Shown in pieces: positions 1 to 5,323 of a DNA stretch of 17,202 nt. How positions within the stretch are numbered: position 1 is the first letter of the stretch; every line of letters begins with the position of its first letter. Both the position numbers and the translations under genes were made by a program. Source of the DNA: Roseburia sp. (GTDB lineage: Bacteria; Bacillota; Clostridia; Lachnospirales; Lachnospiraceae); assembly GCA_017621905.1 (NCBI GenBank), contig JAGASC010000294.1, forward strand, positions 1-17,202, read 5' to 3'. The notes under the pieces are model-generated. The model did no database searches and was not told where the DNA came from. It worked only from the letters and a program-made list of their open reading frames with translations.

Positions 1-36
1 AATACTGAGAGTAATAGTGGATGCTTTCTTTCCCAT
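1..36 (-). CDS. 5' end of an unidentified protein, cut by left edge
   Basis: Only the first 12 codons are inside the window, reading MGKKASTITLSI on the minus strand from an ATG at 36. An AAAAGGAG ribosome binding site (45-52, read on minus) sits 8 nt upstream of the ATG. Further upstream is a convincing promoter, TGGACT / 17 bp / TATAAT. These signals, rather than the short protein fragment, support the call. The function cannot be read from 12 residues. Confidence 0.55.
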   Translation of the reverse strand, partial: MGKKASTITLSI

Positions 37-66
37 AGATAATGCTCCTTTTCATCAGATAAGAAC

Positions 67-95
67 ATTATACCACAAGACTGAAATATAGTCCA
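67..95 (-). promoter_or_regulatory. SigA-type promoter for the left-edge minus-strand gene
   Basis: Read on the minus strand, TGGACT (-35; plus 90-95) and a perfect TATAAT (-10; plus 67-72) are separated by 17 bp. They lie about 30 bp upstream of the ATG and its ribosome binding site. The orientation matches only the partial gene at 1-36. Confidence 0.55.
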
Positions 96-258
96 TTTAT
101 TTAAAAACATTTATACTAGTGTCGTAATAAACGTTATGTGCAAGGGAGGAACATTCAACTCTGCCGTCAATGACAAAGAAGCTGATTACCTGTATGATGA
201 AACCAGAAGGAAGAGATCAATATAAGGAAATCAGAACAAAGGATCGGAGGCGTTGAAA
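96..258. other. Short intergenic region, no gene called
   Basis: This AT-rich spacer lies between the left-edge gene and the gene starting at 259. A 29-codon open frame runs 136-225 on plus but has no ribosome binding site and no recognisable product. A TATACT box (112-117) could be a -10 element for the gene at 259, but no acceptable -35 is visible. Confidence 0.4.
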
Positions 259-774
259 ATGGTTAAGATGACATCAGCATATGCAAACAAGGTAATCAAA
301 AAGTTAAATGAAGACAAAGGGTTCTGGCGGAGAAAAGAATCAGAAAGCTGTATGTATGTTGCAGCGTTGGATGAAGAGCCTGTTATTCCGGATTATGACT
401 ATTTAGCAGTCGCTTCCAATATTCAGGAAATTGACGATCAAATCGTAAAGATTAAGCATGCCGTAAATGTGGCAAACCTTACCAGTGAGGTAGAGGTGGG
501 AGACCATAAGATGACGGTGGATCAGATTTTAGTAAAGATGGCACAGCTGAATCAGCGTAAAGCTGTTTTGGATGATCTGCGTAAGCAGGAGCCAAAAACA
601 AGAATCAGTTCTGTTACATATTCTGCACGAAGGATTGTGCCGGAGTACCGTTACATCAATTATGATTTAGAGGTCATCAAAAAGGACTATGAACGTATTG
701 ACATAGAACTTGCAGAGATGCAGATTGCTTTGGATAAGTACAATCAGACCTACGAGTTTGAGGTTGACCTGTAA
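259..774 (+). CDS. Hypothetical protein, helical/coiled-coil type
   Basis: This is an intact 171-residue soluble protein with no signal peptide or membrane segment. The start is set at ATG 259 because GGAGG (246-250) is 8 nt away; the in-frame TTG at 253 would leave only 2 nt. The middle (about residues 45-115) is heptad-like, with charged helices containing IDDQIVKIKHAVNVANLT and then ILVKMAQLNQRKAVLDDLRK. A second helical stretch (about 135-165) follows a more basic segment. The N-x-x-N-x-T turn followed by L-x6-L-x5-L-R loosely recalls DIP1984-type small proteins, but I do not claim membership. It stands alone, and no terminator is evident after the stop. Its position beside an XRE gene and unexplained spacers suggests an accessory region. 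The function is unknown. Confidence 0.7.
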   Translation: MVKMTSAYANKVIKKLNEDKGFWRRKESESCMYVAALDEEPVIPDYDYLAVASNIQEIDDQIVKIKHAVNVANLTSEVEVGDHKMTVDQILVKMAQLNQRKAVLDDLRKQEPKTRISSVTYSARRIVPEYRYINYDLEVIKKDYERIDIELAEMQIALDKYNQTYEFEVDL

Positions 775-1001
775 AAAGTACATATGTTTCCGTGCAGACT
801 GAAACTATTCATTTATGGACCTGAGTAAACGTAAATGTTGAAAGTTAATGTTCTTGGTTATTATGTTATAACTTATCCGGCAAAGTTTAAGGTTGGGTGA
901 AAGGATGATTAATATCAAAAAATAAATCAGTCTGCAGAAAACTTCTCCTTTTGGAGGGAGTACGGAAGTACGGTTTCAGGTACTCACTTGGTTGTAGAGT
1001 G

Positions 1002-1047
1002 GTAAATCAGATTTTGTCAGGACAGTAAATCAGTTTTTATCAGGATT
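1002..1047. repeat. Tandem 23-bp direct repeat, possible operator
   Basis: Two adjacent copies (1002-1024 and 1025-1047) match at about 19 of 23 positions. Both contain GTAAATCAG, a T-run and then TCAGGA. The second copy ends 3 bp before the -35 box of the promoter driving the XRE gene. A repeat at this place, upstream of a DNA-binding regulator's own promoter, is a natural candidate for an autoregulatory site. That function is inferred only. Confidence 0.55.
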
Positions 1048-1050
1048 GTC

Positions 1051-1079
1051 TTGCCAGAATGAAAAGAATATGGTATTCT
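1051..1079 (+). promoter_or_regulatory. SigA-type promoter for the XRE regulator
   Basis: TTGCCA (1051-1056) and TATTCT (1074-1079) are separated by exactly 17 bp. They lie about 80 bp upstream of the XRE start codon. The two boxes match the consensus at 5/6 and 4/6 positions. The 23-bp direct repeat lies immediately upstream. Confidence 0.5.
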
Positions 1080-1158
1080 AAGTTATTCGCGGGGAAATCT
1101 GCGATTGGAAAACGGTCAATCCTGAAATGGGAAATTGCTATGTATGGAGGTGGCAGTA

Positions 1159-1473
1159 ATGAAATGCAGAACTGAATACGATCTGAAAGTCATTGGCAGA
1201 AACCTAAGGCGTTTGAGGGAACGAAAACATCTGACCGTAGAGCAGGTCAGGGAATACCTTTGTCTGGGCTCTGTGCAGGCGGTCTACAAGTACGAAGCCG
1301 GAGTTGGATATCCCCAGGCAGACACCATGCTGGCACTGATGGAACTGTACGGGGCAGGCGTAAAGGAAATAGTGAATCATTACGAAGAGGAGCAGGACTC
1401 CTCTTCGTCTTTTTTATTATCCTTCAATATCTGTCGGCGCCACCTTAGTGGAAGCGGGCGTCGTCTAAATTGA
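1159..1473 (+). CDS. XRE-family helix-turn-helix regulator
   Basis: This is a 104-residue putative DNA-binding protein. The start is ATG 1159, 8 nt after GGAGG (1146-1150); the upstream in-frame TTG (1135) has no such site. The HTH_XRE/Cro-C1 domain spans about residues 7-65: IGRNLRRLRERKHLT, then VEQVREYL, then the recognition-helix region with AVYKYEAG and the typical YPQADTMLALMELY. The gene is unusual after residue 74: codons 75 onward encode an 11-bp perfect hairpin and U-tract (1382-1418), so transcription should stop about 50 nt before the TGA at 1471. The C-terminal SSSSFLL-type tail is probably made only on read-through transcripts. It is convergent with the FecR gene and overlaps it tail-to-tail by 9 nt. 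No toxin partner is visible. The regulon is unknown; autoregulation is plausible from the upstream repeats. Confidence 0.85.
   Translation: MKCRTEYDLKVIGRNLRRLRERKHLTVEQVREYLCLGSVQAVYKYEAGVGYPQADTMLALMELYGAGVKEIVNHYEEEQDSSSSFLLSFNICRRHLSGSGRRLN
1382..1418 (+). terminator. Intrinsic terminator inside the XRE reading frame
   Basis: A perfect 11-bp stem, ACGAAGAGGAG (1382-1392) with CTCCTCTTCGT (1398-1408), encloses a 5-nt loop and is followed by a run of Ts (1410-1415, then ATT). It is a textbook Rho-independent terminator on plus. On minus the same stem lacks a strong U-tract, so it would be a weaker terminator for the convergent FecR gene. Confidence 0.85.
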
Positions 1474-2919
1474 GGGAGTGGGTGTCCCAGAGGAAGCAGG
1501 CGTCTCAGAGGAAGCAGGCGTCTCAGAGGAAGCAGGCGTCTCAGAGGAAGCAGGCGTCTCAGAGGAGGCAGGCGTCTCAGAGGAGGCAGGCGTCTCAGAG
1601 GAAGCAGGCGTCTCAGAGGAAGCGGGTGCCTCAGAGGAAGCGGGCGTCTCGGAGGAAGCAGGCGTCTCAGAGGAAGCAGGTGCTTCAGAACCATAATCCG
1701 TCGATGGTGTCGTAGTCGTCGGTGTCGGCGGGGTCGTTGTCGATGGTGTCGATGACGATGAAGACGACGAAGACGATGACGACGATGATGGTGCTGACGA
1801 TATTGTGGGTACTGATGTTGTGGTCGGTACCGGAGAAGGTGACGGCGATGGTGAAAGTGACGGCACAATTATATTCTCTGAGGGTGTTATGGATACAGGA
1901 ATCTCAGAGGGAACAGCCGAAGTTGCAGTTTGTCTTCGGGGTGCTGCGGAAGTAGCCGGGGCAGATTCTTCCGGTTCCGGTGAGGGAACTTCTGTGGAAG
2001 CTTCCGGTGTAGGTGATGGTGAGGGGCTTGGAGAGGCCGGGAGTTCTGCTACGTCATCCACTCCAGAACCATTTAATGCATCCAGAACCTCCTGCAGAAC
2101 GATACTGTTTAAAATGATTTGCTGATTGTTGTCTGTTTCGGAGATTTGCCGCAACATATCTTCCGGAATATCTGTATAGTCAAAGTCAGTAACAGGATTC
2201 GTACCATCCGGAACCGGCACATAGGTATTGCTCTCCTCATCAAAATAAACGAAGAAGGAATTACCGTCGATCGTGGAGTCATTGTTGCTGTTAGGATTAG
2301 GTGTCGTCTGTATGATAATGGACTGGTTTTCAGATACCATTACAGATCCATCTTTAGGATTGCCTTTCTCATCCAAAAGCTGTGTCTCAACAGTTCCATG
2401 AAGTGTATAAAGACGAGTAATGTAATCGCCATTGTCCAGCCTTTCAACAGAAACAACATAACTTGTGCCCCGGACGGACATGGTTGCTTTGGGCGTATTT
2501 ACAGAGTAAGAAGAATTGGGAGACAGTGGAGCTGTAATTTCATTTAAAATGGTTCCTTCAATTAACTCAATGGATGTCAGACTCTTCTCCGGACTTCCTG
2601 TTGCGGAGAGTGCAATCTGCGTTCCTGCATCTAACTGGATATATTTATCGTTATCCAGATTCAGACGCATCATGCTTTCTTCATGAACCTGAATCGTATC
2701 ATTGTTCTCCAGATTCATGTCAACATAGGCATCCAGATCACCAATCTCTGCTCTAGATACGGTTGCATTGCCTTCCAATTCAAATACTTTGACCATTCGG
2801 TAGGATTCCGGCTGGTTCAACACAACAGCAACAGTGGTTACGGTTGCTGTTGCAGCAACTGCAACGGCACACCCGATAAATATTTTACTTTTTAGCAGGG
2901 TACTTAATAATACTTTCAT
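1465..2919 (-). CDS. Membrane-anchored FecR-domain surface protein with Ser/Thr/Pro repeat tail
   Basis: This 484-residue protein starts at ATG 2919, 7 nt after AAGGAGG. Residues 12-34 form one hydrophobic helix (uncleaved anchor or signal). A FecR-type beta domain follows (about 46-185), with the diagnostic NTPKATMSVRGTSYVV segment at 141-156. An acidic linker (about 205-292) leads into a low-complexity tail (293-484) made of PSPSP runs, a polyserine tract, TTTPPTP and then 11 hexamers of E(T/A)PASS (412-477). No LPXTG motif, SLH domain or other wall anchor is seen, so the tail probably projects outward from an N-terminal anchor (inference). FecR domains in Bacteroidetes and Proteobacteria relay TonB signals. 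Clostridial versions lack those partners and are usually annotated as putative surface proteins. No sigma factor or TonB gene is nearby. A GEMM-type riboswitch precedes the gene. The tail resembles O-glycosylation substrates. Confidence 0.85.
   Translation of the reverse strand: MKVLLSTLLKSKIFIGCAVAVAATATVTTVAVVLNQPESYRMVKVFELEGNATVSRAEIGDLDAYVDMNLENNDTIQVHEESMMRLNLDNDKYIQLDAGTQIALSATGSPEKSLTSIELIEGTILNEITAPLSPNSSYSVNTPKATMSVRGTSYVVSVERLDNGDYITRLYTLHGTVETQLLDEKGNPKDGSVMVSENQSIIIQTTPNPNSNNDSTIDGNSFFVYFDEESNTYVPVPDGTNPVTDFDYTDIPEDMLRQISETDNNQQIILNSIVLQEVLDALNGSGVDDVAELPASPSPSPSPTPEASTEVPSPEPEESAPATSAAPRRQTATSAVPSEIPVSITPSENIIVPSLSPSPSPSPVPTTTSVPTISSAPSSSSSSSSSSSSSTPSTTTPPTPTTTTPSTDYGSEAPASSETPASSETPASSEAPASSETPASSETPASSETPASSETPASSETPASSETPASSETPASSGTPTPSI
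1489..1686 (-). repeat. 18-bp tandem repeat, 11 units, coding for E(T/A)PASS
   Basis: Eleven contiguous 18-bp units encode residues 412-477 of the FecR protein. Units differ at only a few bases (GAA/GAG, ACG/GCA type changes), so the array is recent or kept homogenised. The length is a multiple of three per unit, so copy-number change alters the tail length without a frameshift. The array is followed by a seven-residue GTPTPSI end. Confidence 0.9.
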
Positions 2920-2945
2920 AAAATCGCCTCCTTACATTTAAGTAT

Positions 2946-3006
2946 AAAAAAACCGGCGGTATGGAATACTGCCATGATTATGAATCACAAATGCAGCATG
3001 ACCACC
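2946..3006 (-). terminator. Riboswitch expression-platform terminator
   Basis: On minus, GGTGGT (plus 3001-3006) can pair with ACCGCC (plus 2955-2960), and the inner ATGCTGC can pair with GCAGTAT (plus 2966-2972). Seven Us follow directly (plus 2946-2952). The 5' strand of this hairpin overlaps the 3' part of the riboswitch aptamer, so aptamer and terminator are mutually exclusive. A ligand-bound aptamer would be expected to prevent termination, an ON switch; that polarity is inference. Confidence 0.6.
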
Positions 3007-3068
3007 AACCCGTCGGTAAGGCTCTTGCTTTGCGTCACTTTCTTTCAAAAGTGTTGCCCTTAATTTGT
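2987..3068 (-). promoter_or_regulatory. GEMM-I (cyclic di-GMP class I type) riboswitch aptamer
   Basis: Read on minus, the RNA contains GGGCAA, then a hairpin CACUUU..AAAGUG capped by a GAAA tetraloop, immediately followed by GACGCAAAGC. This is the hallmark order of GEMM-I aptamers. A second hairpin, ACCGA-CGGG-UUGGU, follows. The element is closed by an exact 6-bp P1: ACAAAU (plus 3063-3068 side) with AUUUGU (plus 2987-2992 side). The 3' strand (CAUGCUGC) departs from the usual GGUUGCC-like sequence, so ligand identity (c-di-GMP or another cyclic dinucleotide) is not certain. The aptamer begins just after the predicted transcription start and lies directly upstream of the FecR surface-protein gene. 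The window also encodes a diguanylate cyclase. Confidence 0.7.
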
Positions 3069-3076
3069 TATATAAT

Positions 3077-3104
3077 ATTATATCATGAAATTGATTTTTT
3101 GCAA
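3077..3104 (-). promoter_or_regulatory. SigA promoter for the riboswitch/FecR transcript
   Basis: On minus, TTGCAA (plus 3099-3104) and a perfect TATAAT (plus 3077-3082) are separated by 16 bp. Transcription would start near plus position 3070, just before the P1 stem of the riboswitch. The fit between promoter, aptamer, terminator and ribosome binding site makes this a well-supported unit. Confidence 0.7.
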
Positions 3105-3169
3105 CTAAAAAATTATATAAAAATTTTTGTACCTCTTTCTAATAGAGATATATTAATTTATATTCCGAA

Positions 3170-3198
3170 TTGCATCTACTTAGAAGAAATAGTATAAT
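3170..3198 (+). promoter_or_regulatory. SigA promoter for the gene at 3274
   Basis: TTGCAT (3170-3175) and a perfect TATAAT (3193-3198) are separated by 17 bp. The predicted start near 3205 leaves a leader of about 70 nt before the GTG at 3274. It is divergent from the FecR/riboswitch promoter, about 65 bp away, across very AT-rich DNA. Confidence 0.65.
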
Positions 3199-3273
3199 GA
3201 ATAAAGAAATTCACCAGCTTACTTTAGATAAAATTGGTTATAGAGGATATCTGCATAGAACGGAGCATAGATA

Positions 3274-3681
3274 GTGAAGAGAAAGAATCAAAAAATCTTA
3301 TATTTTGCATTGATTCTGTTTTTAATTGTTACAGGAATGTATTTTGATAATGACAGGATACATTTTTGTTTTGCTGACGGTTCTTTGCACGAAACCAACG
3401 CCTATCTGGAGGTCCCCGATGATGTTTATTTCTCTGAAACGGCATGTACAGCAGAAATGCTGTCCCAGCAGAGAGCCACGATTCAGAAACCGGTATCGGG
3501 GCAGTCATGCAATCAAAAACGGGAAATCAGAATATCATTAGATGTTCTGCCGCAGGATATCTATCGTGCAGAACAGAAAAATCATGTCTTAGATTCAGGG
3601 GTGTTGCAGCTTTCTGAACAATTACCCAAGGAACGGATCATGAATTATATTCATAAAACGGATGGAAAAAAGCGTCTCTAG
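3274..3681 (+). CDS. Unknown small exported or membrane-anchored protein
   Basis: This 135-residue protein starts with GTG at 3274, 8 nt after GGAG (3262-3265), behind its own promoter at 3170-3198. The N-terminus is KRKNQK followed by a hydrophobic helix (about residues 8-21), a signal anchor or signal peptide without a lipobox cysteine. The remaining 110 residues are polar and carry three cysteines (two in the CFAD and TACTAEM segments, one in QSCNQK), with a basic C-terminus (HKTDGKKRL). It matches no family I recognise. It precedes the pyruvate kinase gene set but is separated from it by a possible promoter and hairpins, so co-function is not implied. The outward location is inferred from the single N-terminal helix with positive residues before it. 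Confidence 0.7.
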   Translation: MKRKNQKILYFALILFLIVTGMYFDNDRIHFCFADGSLHETNAYLEVPDDVYFSETACTAEMLSQQRATIQKPVSGQSCNQKREIRISLDVLPQDIYRAEQKNHVLDSGVLQLSEQLPKERIMNYIHKTDGKKRL

Positions 3682-3684
3682 AAG

Positions 3685-3713
3685 TTCTACATAAAAATCC
3701 CAATTAATAGAAT
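3685..3713 (+). promoter_or_regulatory. Possible promoter for the small-protein/pyk transcript
   Basis: TTCTAC (3685-3690) and TAGAAT (3708-3713) are 17 bp apart, each with partial consensus match. If used, transcription starts close to the hairpins at 3724-3758. Weak evidence. Confidence 0.3.
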
Positions 3714-3723
3714 AGAATTTTTG

Positions 3724-3758
3724 AAGCATACAGAAAGAGTATGCTTATTTCTGTATGC
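3724..3758 (+). promoter_or_regulatory. Two overlapping alternative hairpins upstream of the pyk genes
   Basis: Three related blocks (GCATAC, GTATGC, GTATGC) allow two exclusive stems. One is an 8-bp AAGCATAC/GTATGCTT stem (3724-3731 with 3739-3746), followed by ATTT. The other is a perfect 11-bp GCATACAGAAA/TTTCTGTATGC stem (3726-3736 with 3748-3758). The first could be a weak terminator for the preceding gene; the second ends 8 nt before the GGAGG of the small gene. Regulatory function is inferred. Confidence 0.45.
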
Positions 3759-3776
3759 CTGTAAATGGAGGTAAGA

Positions 3777-3920
3777 ATGGTTCAGGACATTATTGCAGGA
3801 ATCTTATGTGTTATTGCCGTTGCAGCCGGTATATGGGGCTGCTGGGTAGAAAACGGTGGAACTCTTAAAAATGAGAAGATAAGAAATGAAAGTGAGGAAA
3901 ATAGAGATGAGAAAAACTAA
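3777..3920 (+). CDS. 47-residue single-pass membrane protein overlapping pyk
   Basis: This small gene has a clear GGAGG (3767-3771) 5 nt before ATG 3777 and ends at TAA 3918-3920. Residues 4-23 form a hydrophobic helix (IIAGILCVIAVAAGIWGCW), and the tail from about residue 31 is highly charged (KNEKIRNESEENRDEKN). It overlaps the first codons of the pyruvate kinase gene by 14 nt, so translation of the two is probably coupled. I recall no named family. The tight link to pyk suggests a conserved small membrane partner or merely a translational coupler. The function is unknown. Confidence 0.65.
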   Translation: MVQDIIAGILCVIAVAAGIWGCWVENGGTLKNEKIRNESEENRDEKN

Positions 3921-5319
3921 AATTATATGTACGATAGGACCGGCTTGTGAGGATAAGGATGTGCTGATGCAGATGTGTCATGCAGGGATGAATGTTGCAA
4001 GATTAAATTTTTCCCATGGAAGTCATGAGGAACATCAGAAAAAGATTGATTTGATTAAAGAGACCAGAGAAGAATTGGGAATGCCGATTGCAATTATGCT
4101 GGATACGAAGGGACCTGAGTATAGAATTAAAACCTTTGGATATGGAAAAATCCGCCTGGATAAAGGTGATATATTTACCTTTACAACGGAAGATATTATT
4201 GGAAATAAGAGTATTGTAGCAGTGAATTACGACCGGCTTATGGAAAACCTAAGCATTGGCGATACCATACTGGTGAACAATGGGCTGGTTGTTTTTAATG
4301 TAATCGACCTGAATGAGAAAGAGGCAAAATGTGAAGTTGTTGTTGGAGGAGAATTAACGAATCGCAAAAGCATGAATTTTCCTAATAAGGTGATGAATCA
4401 CTGCTTTTTAAGTGAGCAGGATAAGGAGGATTTATTGTTTGGTATTCAGAATGGAGTAGATTTTGTTGCAGCTTCCTTTGTCTCCAAAAAGCAGGATATT
4501 GAAGATATGAGAAACTTTCTGGATCAAAATGGAGGACGTGATATCGATATTATAGCCAAGATTGAAAACCGTTCCGGCGTGGACAATATTGAAGAAATCT
4601 GTGAAATTGCAGATGGTATTATGATTGCCAGAGGAGATCTGGGAGTGGAGATCCCGGCAATGGAAGTACCCATCGTGCAGAAATATTTGATTCAGAAATG
4701 CAGGCTTTTGGGAAAACGTGTCATTACCGCAACGGAAATGCTGGAGTCAATGATCTATAACCCAAGACCTACCAGAGCTGAAGTATCAGATGTTGCCAAT
4801 GCGGTATATGATGGAACTTCCGTAGTCATGCTTTCCGGGGAAACAGCCACGGGGAAATATCCGGCAGCAGCTGTGAAGAATATGGTTGAGATTGTAGAAT
4901 GTGCAGAAAAGAACATAGATTATGCGGAAAGATTCAAAAAGACTGATTTTACAATCAAGAGTAATCTGGATGCGGTTTCCCATTCTACCTGCTCCATGGC
5001 AATTGATGTGGATGCAAAATGTATTATTGTAAATTCTCTGACAGGTCATACAGCAAGAATGGTAAGCAGATTTAGGTGCCCTGTTGATATTATTGGTATG
5101 ACAACTTCTAAGAAGGGCTGGAGAAAGTTAAACATGAGCTGGGGAGTGACGCCGGTTTTATGTGAAAAGTTCCGGTCTATGGAAGAAATGTTTGAAAACA
5201 ATATGAGAAAAGCCACAGAATTATTATCACTAACACACGGAGACAATGTTGTTCTTACAGGTGGAATCATGGATGGGCACACCGGGAATACCAATCTGAT
5301 CAAAGTAGAAAGGATTTAG
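3907..5319 (+). CDS. pyk: Pyruvate kinase
   Basis: Pyruvate kinase converts phosphoenolpyruvate and ADP to pyruvate and ATP, the last step of glycolysis, in the cytosol. The start is set at ATG 3907, giving MRKTKIICTIGPA as in homologues; GTGAGG (3892-3897) is 9 nt upstream. The in-frame ATG at 3886 has no good site. At 470 residues it is the short form, without the C-terminal PEP-utiliser domain found in Bacillus enzymes. Visible motifs: ARLNFSHGS (R32, N34), LDTKGPEYR (66-73), IIAKIENRSG with catalytic K218 and metal ligand E220, ARGDLG (D244), ATEMLESM, and PTRAEVSDVANAVYDGTSVVM followed by SGETATGKYP. E71 in DTKGPE corresponds to rabbit M1 Glu117, the marker of K+-dependent enzymes, but the following residue at the Thr120 position is Ile. 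The gene sits 4 nt before the Na/Pi symporter gene. Confidence 0.95.
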   Translation: MRKTKIICTIGPACEDKDVLMQMCHAGMNVARLNFSHGSHEEHQKKIDLIKETREELGMPIAIMLDTKGPEYRIKTFGYGKIRLDKGDIFTFTTEDIIGNKSIVAVNYDRLMENLSIGDTILVNNGLVVFNVIDLNEKEAKCEVVVGGELTNRKSMNFPNKVMNHCFLSEQDKEDLLFGIQNGVDFVAASFVSKKQDIEDMRNFLDQNGGRDIDIIAKIENRSGVDNIEEICEIADGIMIARGDLGVEIPAMEVPIVQKYLIQKCRLLGKRVITATEMLESMIYNPRPTRAEVSDVANAVYDGTSVVMLSGETATGKYPAAAVKNMVEIVECAEKNIDYAERFKKTDFTIKSNLDAVSHSTCSMAIDVDAKCIIVNSLTGHTARMVSRFRCPVDIIGMTTSKKGWRKLNMSWGVTPVLCEKFRSMEEMFENNMRKATELLSLTHGDNVVLTGGIMDGHTGNTNLIKVERI

Positions 5320-5323
5320 CACT

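Larger units (their letters stand above)
775..1158. other. 384-bp intergenic region with repeats and a promoter
   Basis: No protein gene is supported here. Visible structure: a GTTATAAC palindrome (865-872); two AGTACGG copies 8 bp apart (959-965 and 967-973); three TAAATCAG boxes (923-930, 1003-1010, 1026-1033), the last two forming a 23-bp direct repeat; a promoter (1051-1079); and a small hairpin, TCGCGG/CTGCGA, shortly after 1087. The rest looks like unstructured non-coding DNA. Confidence 0.5.

Noticed and set aside
136..225. 29-codon open frame starting MCKGGTFNSAV
   Set aside because: No ribosome binding site, no recognisable product, ends 33 bp before a well-supported gene; could be a remnant but is not supported.
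1489..1686. Regular repeats considered as a CRISPR array
   Set aside because: Units are 18 bp, contiguous and without spacers, and they encode protein; no cas genes are present.
1470..1715. Plus-strand open frames with QRKQAS or SEEAGV repeats
   Set aside because: They are complements of the same 18-bp array, open only because the period is a multiple of three; the FecR frame has the promoter, RBS and domain.
1380..1868. Long open frame on minus rich in Arg, His and Leu
   Set aside because: It is an out-of-frame reading of the 18-bp repeat array and polyserine tract of the FecR gene; no ribosome binding site and absurd composition.
2119..2547. 142-codon plus-strand frame opposite the FecR gene
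   Set aside because: Shadow of the minus-strand coding sequence with no start signals.
3197..3274. 25-codon frame ending in TAGTG at the start of the gene at 3274
   Set aside because: Its ATG overlaps the -10 TATAAT, so it would not be on the transcript; no ribosome binding site.
3777..3920. Treating the small frame before pyk as part of the pyk N-terminus
   Set aside because: It is in a different frame and stops at 3920; the pyk start at 3907 matches homologous N-termini.
4786..5303. Minus-strand frames opposite pyruvate kinase
   Set aside because: Antisense shadows of a strongly supported gene.
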